Position numbers and translations under genes: made by a program
Part shown: positions 46,728-53,674 of the stretch, in pieces
How the letters are laid out: each line of letters starts with the position of its first letter
Numbering within the stretch: the stretch's first letter is position 1
The notes under the pieces: generated by a model
What the model saw: only the letters and a program-made list of their open reading frames with translations
Databases searched by the model: none
Told to the model about the DNA's origin: nothing
NCBI GenBank assembly: GCA_015232575.1
Contig: JADFZL010000002.1
Span: forward strand, 62,001-126,000
Source of the DNA: Candidatus Rifleibacteriota bacterium
Lineage (GTDB): Bacteria > Muiribacteriota > Ozemobacteria > Ozemobacterales > Ozemobacteraceae
Reading direction: 5' to 3'
DNA: 64,000 nt

Positions 46728-47105
46728 GGAAGAATTTGCCTGATTGTATAATAATTATACAGTTATGTGCATAAAAGCTGGTTGTTTAGGATTATTGTGA
46801 AATATATTCTATGTTTATGATAGCTAATATTGCATATTGCTCTGAGATTTACTGTTGACTTTTGTGCTATTATGTTGAAAATGAGTAGCGAACTTATGTG
46901 GTTCAAATCTTCAGATTACACCAAGTTCTGAGTAGCTGATTCAGTGGAATTAGAATTGACAATTTTCGAAGAGATTGTAGAAAATTTGAAATTTTTGTAA
47001 AAAAGTGCCACACGAAATTCCTGTCGATTTTTTGAAATAACCTTTTGACAGAAACTCATCAGCAAGTCTGAAATTATTTATTAAATTCGTTTATTTGAAG
47101 AAAAA

Positions 47106-48032
47106 ATGATTCAGAAGGTGTGTATGGGATTTCAGAATGAAAATAAACGTTTATGTTGGGCAAAAAAGCAACCCCAAAATGGGTTTAAGGATGTTTTGGG
47201 AATAACATTAGTCGAGCTTGTATGTGCAATTTTTTGCATGATTCTTCTTCTTCCAGCTATTTATTCAGTTCTTCAGTCTGGAACAAAAGCCTCTCTTCGT
47301 GGTATGTCACGTGTTTCAACGACTCTTGAGTGTAATTTGGTGTTAAAGCAGGTTTGCGATGATCTAAGGAACTCATGTGCTGAATACGGTTCCAGTCCAA
47401 TCGATCTTGATATAAAAAATGCAATTCTTTCTGAAAATGCAGTTGCTCCCTATTCATTCTTTGTTTTTCCGCACCATGGGAGTATTGAGGAGTTTTTTGT
47501 TTCTCCGAAAACCGGAGGTGATTCAAAAATTTTGTCTAAACCTCACCAGGGAGGCGGCGCTCTTCAGGCGAATCAAGTTGGAAGAGTAGAACGATTATTG
47601 AACCAGGTGACTTACGAACTTGTCCCTAATTCTGCAGGAAATTCTTTTTTGAAAAGTCTTGTCAGGAAGGAAAAATTTCACGCTTATCATCCTCTTGGAA
47701 AGAATTATCCAGATGGAACAAAAGTAGATGTGCTTTCAAAGATAGTTCAAAGTTTTAGTATCAGGCGTGAAACTTTTTTTACCACACCAGATTCAAACAA
47801 GACCAGAATAATTGCATATTTTTGGGTGTCCGTTCAGCTTGTGGATGTTCCGCCTGGTGTTAAGATACCCGATTCGCTGGTGGATTCAATGAATGTTCCA
47901 AATGGTGTTGTTATTTCAGATTTATTCGACGTTGTCTGTCCGAAATTCTTTAATGAACGGTTTAATTGTGGAGGTTTTAATCCAAACTGGCACATTGGGG
48001 CGGTGGGATCTCCAGAAAAAGCCGGCGATTAA
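47106..48032 (+). CDS. Prepilin-like protein (PilW/GspJ type)
   Basis: 308 residues. A 32-residue basic leader precedes a prepilin signature, G-ITLVELVCAIFCMILLLP, with Gly at -1, Ile +1 and Glu +5; the hydrophobic helix then runs into a globular domain of about 250 residues. PilW/GspJ proteins help prime pilus or pseudopilus assembly. It follows the PilV-like gene after a 378-nt gap with no ORF or clear terminator. A second small frame inside it is a shadow. A weak promoter-like TTGACA lies at 46957. Confidence 0.78.
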   Translation: MIQKVCMGFQNENKRLCWAKKQPQNGFKDVLGITLVELVCAIFCMILLLPAIYSVLQSGTKASLRGMSRVSTTLECNLVLKQVCDDLRNSCAEYGSSPIDLDIKNAILSENAVAPYSFFVFPHHGSIEEFFVSPKTGGDSKILSKPHQGGGALQANQVGRVERLLNQVTYELVPNSAGNSFLKSLVRKEKFHAYHPLGKNYPDGTKVDVLSKIVQSFSIRRETFFTTPDSNKTRIIAYFWVSVQLVDVPPGVKIPDSLVDSMNVPNGVVISDLFDVVCPKFFNERFNCGGFNPNWHIGAVGSPEKAGD

Positions 48033-48069
48033 AAACAACCGCAAAACTTTTGTTATATCAATGCTAATT

Positions 48070-48130
48070 GAAAAGTTCCTATTTTCATTCTCTCCAAGCC
48101 CTCAGAGTGGGAGAGTGTCGGGGTGAGGTT
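48070..48130. repeat. Palindromic intergenic repeat, related to 41739-41800
   Basis: AAAAGTTCCTATTTTC then TCTCCAAGCCCTCAGAGTGG and GAGAGTGTCGGGGTGAG. It shares both ends with the copy at 41739-41800, and more loosely with 32345-32393. Confidence 0.6.
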
Positions 48131-48171
48131 TTCTATGTCTTTTTATATAATAGTAGCGTAATTGATTTTCA

Positions 48172-48203
48172 TGTAACAAAATTTTCTTTTGAAACGTAAC
48201 TAT
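48172..48203 (+). promoter_or_regulatory. Second ECF-type promoter, upstream of the small secreted protein
   Basis: TGTAAC (48172-48177), 17-nt spacer, CGTAACTAT (48195-48203). Spacing and boxes equal those at 42569-42600, while the surrounding bases differ, so the match is not a simple duplication. It lies about 70 nt before the ATG at 48274. Confidence 0.6.
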
Positions 48204-48273
48204 GGTGTTGTGAATAAACAAGTGTAAGCATTGTTTAATTTTTTACGCAGGAAAAAAATACTGGAGGTTAACA

Positions 48274-48801
48274 ATGAAGAAAATTCTGGTTTTATTTGTT
48301 GGGTTTGTTATTATGCAGACCTCAACGTTTGCAATGGAAAGAAAATCTGTCAAACGGTACTTCTGTCCGCAAAGTATTCAGTTAAATGTTGTATCTGATT
48401 CTAAATCAAAATTAACATCAGAATCAATTTTGTCACTGATGGCAACAGTTAGATCAAGAATTGGGAATCTGACTCGAATGAAAGTCTTTTTTGATTCGTC
48501 CGATGATCTTGATGTTTCGCCGAAATCTGCGGATATAGACACGCTTGCATCAGGAACAGAAAAGAATTTCGAACTGAAAGTCCGGATTGTGAAAACTTCT
48601 TCCGATTCAAGTGGATCGTGGGTAAGATTGAGAGTTTCCTATCTGCCAGATTACAAAGCCTCAATAGCTGAAGTTTCAGTTGATTTAAAGTCTTATCCAA
48701 ATGAAACTCAAAGAAAACAGCTTTTGAATGCACTTGAAAAATATCAGGCTAATGAACAGATTGACATTCAGGCGGTGCGGTTTTTCGTTTTCGAAAATTG
48801 A
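48274..48801 (+). CDS. Small secreted protein, unknown function
   Basis: 175 residues with a signal peptide (MKKILVLFVGFVIMQTSTFA, cleavage after TFA). The mature part is mixed alpha/beta with strands such as LKVRIVKTSSD and WVRLRVSYLPDY; no family recognised. It has one Cys (YFCPQSIQL). GGAGG precedes the ATG. The gene stands behind a promoter equal to that of the lipoprotein/sigma operon and 179 nt before the metallopeptidase gene, so it probably belongs to that regulon. Confidence 0.75.
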   Translation: MKKILVLFVGFVIMQTSTFAMERKSVKRYFCPQSIQLNVVSDSKSKLTSESILSLMATVRSRIGNLTRMKVFFDSSDDLDVSPKSADIDTLASGTEKNFELKVRIVKTSSDSSGSWVRLRVSYLPDYKASIAEVSVDLKSYPNETQRKQLLNALEKYQANEQIDIQAVRFFVFEN

Positions 48802-48880
48802 ATAGTATGCGGACTTCCGAATATCATAGCATGAATTCAAATTACCTTGTAATGATTTCGGATTCGTTTACTTGATATAA

Positions 48881-48914
48881 CCTTTCGGAGATTTTTTCCT
48901 TCGGTCGGGATGAC
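48881..48914. repeat. Partial copy of the 'TTTCTCCCTTCGGTCGAAATGAC' repeat
   Basis: CCTTTCGGAGATTTTTTCCT then TCGGTCGGGATGAC. It is shorter and more diverged than the other three copies. It lies between the small secreted protein and the metallopeptidase. Confidence 0.6.
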
Positions 48915-48980
48915 AATACATAATCAATCTTGGAATCGTTTAACAGACAATGACACTTTTTGAAAGCGAGGCTTTGGAAT

Positions 48981-50522
48981 ATGAGACTGATTAACAAGCG
49001 TTTGGTATTTCTTTTGCTGGTATATATTCTAGGATGTATGTTAAGTCTTTCAGCATTGACAAACGGGATGAATTTCGTCTTTCAGCGACCCGTTGAGGTT
49101 GTACTTAATTCATCTGGAATTCCGGCTTCTGAGCTGTTTGAAGTTGACGGAGAGTTGTCAATAAGAATGGAACGTATTGAGGTCACAAGTGTTGAACAAT
49201 TGAAGCAACTTCTTAATGTGGATAAATTACCGGAAAATCAGTGGCCTGTTAGTGCTGCTGCATTTGTTGGTGCTTACCTTGGATCGAATGCGAAGTACAC
49301 ACAACTAGGTCTGAATCATTATGGCCGAACGCCAACCGTCTATTTTACAGACGATAAGGTATTGAGTAATAAAATGGCAAACAGTGCCAAGAAATACAAT
49401 GTTGATCTTTCTCGATACTTATATGGAGCTTATTGCTTCAAGACAGATAATGTCGATATAATAAATCTTGGAGCAGAGTATTTTTCTGGAGAGCCAGATC
49501 CAAAGGCAGCCGCTGAAACAGCAAAATATTCACTTACTCATGAAATTACGCATCTAGCTGATAAAAGGGAGCTTCAGAAAAATGACTATGGCATGGATGG
49601 GACTCATTATTTTGACGAAATAACAAAGGGAGTTGCTCCTGTGAAAGAAGCATGGGCTGAGTATGCTGAAATCAGCCAGGCTATCGAGGATGGTAGTAGT
49701 GGTTTTCTTGAGAGATGGTATCCAAAGGTTACGTTTGCATCTCGCGATGATAAAACCTATCGTTTCGACCAGGTCAGCGGAATGGATCTTCTGAACATTG
49801 AAGGAATCGTATGTCAATGTTTCTTTGATATTGCAAAAAAAATTCCTGATGGAGACGCAAAATTGCGTCGGGCATTTGATGCTACAAATACTGTGAATGG
49901 TACATTTCAGGACTTATTGAAGAGTATTATCAACTCAAATCCATCTGATATGGCGGCATTGAGTGCTATTATCAAGGAACAGACACTCGGAAAACTTTCT
50001 GATAAGGAAATTAGTGATTACATTTCTGGAATTTCTGGAACAGTTGTAGTTGACGGGATCACCTGGAATACTGATAAATTAGGCAACAGATGGTATAAGC
50101 GCGATGATGGTGTAACTGTGTGTTATGATGCCAATGGTGAACGTTGGGAGACTCGTGATGGCATTACCTGGATTGACAGCACTGGTACAATTTGGCATAC
50201 AACTGATGGCAGAAAAACCTGGAATAAAACTTCAAATGGAACGAACTGGTATGATCTGAGCGGTGCAAGCGTTACTATAAGCCCTGAAGAATTAGCCAAA
50301 GCATTGAGTAATTCAAAATACCTTATTGACAGCAATAGTTCTCTGCCTGTTTCAAATGAAGTTCATACATGGGTGGGAGGAAGCCCCTCTGCAAATAGCA
50401 GTGTGGATGTAAACACAACTGCTGGTGTATCAACATCTGGAACAAATTCTGGTTCAAGTGGCACTTCAACATCAGGAGCAAATGATACAATTATAAAAAC
50501 TCACGATAATGATAGTGAATAA
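48981..50522 (+). CDS. Secreted zinc metallopeptidase-like protein with W-rich C-terminus
   Basis: 513 residues. A signal peptide (LVFLLLVYILGCMLSLSA) precedes a domain of about 300 residues with a zinc motif H187-E-I-T-H191 (LTHEITHLAD) and a downstream Glu in KEAWAEYAE (E223 or E227), the pattern of gluzincin metallopeptidases. From about 355 there is a run of Trp/Gly motifs (ITWNTDKLGNRWYK, GITWIDSTGTIWHT, RKTWNKTSNGTNWYD), perhaps a binding module, then a Ser/Thr/Gly-rich tail. ATG 48981 is used since GCGAGG lies 10 nt upstream. It probably acts outside the cell; substrate unknown. It closes the plus-strand block. Confidence 0.8.
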   Translation: MRLINKRLVFLLLVYILGCMLSLSALTNGMNFVFQRPVEVVLNSSGIPASELFEVDGELSIRMERIEVTSVEQLKQLLNVDKLPENQWPVSAAAFVGAYLGSNAKYTQLGLNHYGRTPTVYFTDDKVLSNKMANSAKKYNVDLSRYLYGAYCFKTDNVDIINLGAEYFSGEPDPKAAAETAKYSLTHEITHLADKRELQKNDYGMDGTHYFDEITKGVAPVKEAWAEYAEISQAIEDGSSGFLERWYPKVTFASRDDKTYRFDQVSGMDLLNIEGIVCQCFFDIAKKIPDGDAKLRRAFDATNTVNGTFQDLLKSIINSNPSDMAALSAIIKEQTLGKLSDKEISDYISGISGTVVVDGITWNTDKLGNRWYKRDDGVTVCYDANGERWETRDGITWIDSTGTIWHTTDGRKTWNKTSNGTNWYDLSGASVTISPEELAKALSNSKYLIDSNSSLPVSNEVHTWVGGSPSANSSVDVNTTAGVSTSGTNSGSSGTSTSGANDTIIKTHDNDSE

Positions 50523-50604
50523 AATCGAAACGATACCTTTTATTTTAACTGGGGATAAGATTCTTAAGTTGATTCCGGTGAGGGAATTGGCAAGGGAGCT
50601 TTAT

Positions 50605-53508
50605 TTATTCCTCGTTTCCTGATCTGAATATCAGCATCAATGTTATGTCATCAGGAAGAGGTCCGGGTTTTCTGAATGCATCAAGTTTTGAATTCAGGGA
50701 TTCCAGGATTGTATTGTACTTATTTCCTTTTGGGAGCATAATTTCTTTGAAGCACTCGTTAAGGCGCTTGTAGCCGAAAGGTTCATCTTTTTTTCCAGGG
50801 CATTCTGGAAATCCGTCAGAGTACATCAGCAATGCATCTCCTTTCAGCATCTGGATTTTCTTGATCTCGCTTCTTCTTTTTGGCCTTATCCCGAGAGGAA
50901 GAGAAGGAATTTCTATTTCACTTGTCTTTCTTTCCGAGGCCGAATAAAAAATCGGATAAGGGTGCCCGCAGTTGCTTATGCTGACCTCACCAGACTCAAT
51001 GTCTATGGAAACAGCGCCCAAAGTCATATATTTTGATCTGGGCTTGAGTTCTTTGAAAAAAAGAGCGTTCAGTCTTTCAAGATACTGGTCTGGAAAAGAC
51101 CATTGTTCTATTTTTCCATAAGATACTGTTGCTTTTGCCATGGACATTGCTATCGCTGCTGATATTCCATGACCGGTCACATCTCCGATTATCATTGCAA
51201 TTTTACCTTTTTCCGGCTCAAAAAAATCGTGATAATCACCCGCAAGGTCGCTTGCTGAGCGTCTTAGAAAAGATATATCCCATCCGCTGATGGAATTAAT
51301 TTTCGATGGAAGCAGACTTTCCTGTACATAAGCAGCATATTTCAATTCTTTCATGTCTGTTAAAACAGTATTAAAAACGCCTGCAAGTTTTCCAAATTCA
51401 TCTTTGCGCCGCACTTTTATTCTGAAATCAGAAACTCTGTTTCTGATTGCGTTCATACCGCTTTCAAGGTCAGAAATCGGGTTTATGAAAAGCAATGACA
51501 AAGACATCGCGGCAATAAATGAAATCAGAATAGATAATATGGTTCCAATAAATATGCGCGCAGTTACTGGTTCAAGTTCGCGCAGAATGAAATCACTTCT
51601 TATAAGATCAATCAGAATGAAGTATCCAACGCCCTGTGTCTGATCTGGTCTCATTGTTACAAGATATTTGCTTCCATCTATTTCAATTTCTCTTGATAAA
51701 AATTTCTTTGATACGAAACTTCGTATTGCTGCCGCTTTCAACTCATTTTTACCAATACCTGAAAAGCGCGGGGAAAATTCAAACCTCGGATGCCAGTTGT
51801 CTATTTCAAAAATAGCCTGAAAATTTCTTCTGTCAGAGCTTTGATTTGAAATTATTTTCCTGACTTCCTTGTATAAAATCCAGTTCATTTGATGTGTAAT
51901 TGCTGTGAAAGATGGTCCGGTAGCTAACTCAGGGTAAACGTCCCAGTACCATAGTGCCGTAGTACCACAACCCAATTGAAAACGCCAAATCTGATTGCGT
52001 TTACTCATTACCGTTGCCATGCCTACATCATCACTTTTCAATATTCCCTCACTGACAATTTCTTCGGGTGTGATGTCAAGACCCAGTCCCTGAAGACGCT
52101 CGGGTGAGTGCTTTTTTGAAGCCATTCTGCTGAAAACCATTGATGCCATTGCTGCGCCATGCAGACGTTGATCGTCAGTCGAAAAAAGCTCTTCGCCTTT
52201 AATATTTCTTATGTCAAGTCTCTGGAGTTCTTCAATTTGAGTCATTCTGGCGGCCCATGAAGCAATGCGTTCCTTATCAGGGACTTTAATCCAGGAGGCG
52301 TTTCTCAGAAAGGTGCAGCGTTTTCTGAATCGTTCATATCCTTTGATATAGGAGTTTTCAAGTGAATTCAGGCGTTCGAGTGCCTGTCGGCAGTTTTCTT
52401 CGCGCAGTATTTCTGCCCGATAGTTAATACCCAGACCACTGAAAAGCAGCGCTATTGCAAGCGGAACGATGCTTGCCATGCAGAAAAGCCAGCCCAGACG
52501 GTATTTTATTCCTGTTGATTCAAGCCTGTCGATCAGATTTTTGGCAAATTCAATCTGAAAAGTTCCAAGCAGAAGCAGCAGAAGAAGCATTGAACTTATG
52601 AAATAACCTGCAAAAACGAGAAAATGATAAATACTCTTTTTTCCGGAGCTGCTTTCAATGACTTTACACCAGATTTCACCTGATTCGTGAAATACAAAAA
52701 GCCAGTCTTTTCCGGCAAAATGAATGAAATCGCTTCCTTCATTCTGACTTCTTTTCCAGGCCAGTGTCATTGTTTCTGTTGAAATTCCATTTGGTGGAAG
52801 AAAAGTAACACTGTTGGAATTCTTGTTGAAAATTCCAGCACCAAAGCCATTTTGAAATGTTCTTAATGAATTTTGAGTTCTTTTAATTATATCCGGAAAA
52901 TTGCTTATTACAATAAATATTCCAAGCCCTTTTCTATCGTGCGTCCAGTAAAAACAACGATTTACTCCGCCTGTCCTTACTATTTGAAGAGACCTTGGAT
53001 AGCGTCTGAAGACCTCAGCCCGCATACTTGAACCCATTAGTTTTTCAACAGATTCTTTTATTTTAATCTGCTTCTCGGTCAGTTCAACACCATTCAGAAA
53101 GAGTGCCTGGTAATAATCGCTTATAAACTCTTTGTTACTGGCTGTTTCGGGAATTGTATGAACAATCTTTCCATCTTTGAACAAATAAGCAGATAATGCA
53201 ATATTTTTCGTTCGGAGAATCTTGTTTCTGTATTTTAGCAGATTTGGCGAATGAAAACCTTCACGACTGATCTGTTTAACCATATTTCTTACATGTTTTA
53301 TAATATAATTATTGGAGAACGTTTTTGCGACAAAAAAATCCAGATCTTTTTCCATCGCCAGGTGTTGTTTCTGAATTTTTTCCTCGGTGAAACGTTCAAG
53401 AGATTGATTAATTGTGAACGAAAATATGAAAAGAGGGATAATTGCAAATAAAATTATTGCATATCCAAAGGAAAATGTTGCCTTTTCAAATTTTGAATTC
53501 TCTTCCAA
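50605..53508 (-). CDS. Third two-sensor membrane PP2C/SpoIIE phosphatase receptor
   Basis: 967 residues with the same plan as the pair at 32.7-38.9 kb: TM1 (about 12-32), an external domain (to about 290), two TMs (about 292-315 and 340-362), a second sensor domain, TM (about 640-665), HAMP-like linker and PP2C (about 735-965). Phosphatase motifs: SDLAGDYHDFF (usual GGD is AGD), IGDVTGHGISAAI, YSDGFPECPG and PDDITLML, so metal-binding Asp residues are kept. It is convergent with the metallopeptidase gene and downstream of the fourth paralogue, from which it is separated by the palindromic repeat at 53565-53674. Confidence 0.9.
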   Translation of the reverse strand: MEENSKFEKATFSFGYAIILFAIIPLFIFSFTINQSLERFTEEKIQKQHLAMEKDLDFFVAKTFSNNYIIKHVRNMVKQISREGFHSPNLLKYRNKILRTKNIALSAYLFKDGKIVHTIPETASNKEFISDYYQALFLNGVELTEKQIKIKESVEKLMGSSMRAEVFRRYPRSLQIVRTGGVNRCFYWTHDRKGLGIFIVISNFPDIIKRTQNSLRTFQNGFGAGIFNKNSNSVTFLPPNGISTETMTLAWKRSQNEGSDFIHFAGKDWLFVFHESGEIWCKVIESSSGKKSIYHFLVFAGYFISSMLLLLLLLGTFQIEFAKNLIDRLESTGIKYRLGWLFCMASIVPLAIALLFSGLGINYRAEILREENCRQALERLNSLENSYIKGYERFRKRCTFLRNASWIKVPDKERIASWAARMTQIEELQRLDIRNIKGEELFSTDDQRLHGAAMASMVFSRMASKKHSPERLQGLGLDITPEEIVSEGILKSDDVGMATVMSKRNQIWRFQLGCGTTALWYWDVYPELATGPSFTAITHQMNWILYKEVRKIISNQSSDRRNFQAIFEIDNWHPRFEFSPRFSGIGKNELKAAAIRSFVSKKFLSREIEIDGSKYLVTMRPDQTQGVGYFILIDLIRSDFILRELEPVTARIFIGTILSILISFIAAMSLSLLFINPISDLESGMNAIRNRVSDFRIKVRRKDEFGKLAGVFNTVLTDMKELKYAAYVQESLLPSKINSISGWDISFLRRSASDLAGDYHDFFEPEKGKIAMIIGDVTGHGISAAIAMSMAKATVSYGKIEQWSFPDQYLERLNALFFKELKPRSKYMTLGAVSIDIESGEVSISNCGHPYPIFYSASERKTSEIEIPSLPLGIRPKRRSEIKKIQMLKGDALLMYSDGFPECPGKKDEPFGYKRLNECFKEIMLPKGNKYNTILESLNSKLDAFRKPGPLPDDITLMLIFRSGNEE

Positions 53509-53564
53509 TGCTCTCTCCAGCTAATTTATTATTGCACTTAAACCTTGAAAAAGCCTTCCAATGA

Positions 53565-53674
53565 CGGAGTGAGACGGTCGAACTTGTTCGACCGGCGGAG
53601 AGCACAAAGTGCTCGACCGCGGGGAGTGGACGGTCGAACTTGTTCGACCGGCGAGAGGGGGCGCGTGCCCCCTC
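53565..53674. repeat. Palindromic repeat module, copy 2
   Basis: Contains CGGTCGAACTTGTTCGACCG twice (53575-53594 and 53631-53650), GAGCAC-AAA-GTGCTC between them, and AGAGGGGGC-GCGT-GCCCCCTCT at the end. It matches 486-567 in the same orientation and order, with one extra palindrome copy. The module ends exactly at the stop codon of the minus-strand phosphatase gene. Confidence 0.8.

Noticed and set aside
46728..47105. Hidden small gene in the 378-bp gap between pilin-like genes
   Set aside because: No frame of useful length with a ribosome-binding site; only AT-rich DNA with weak promoter-like motifs.
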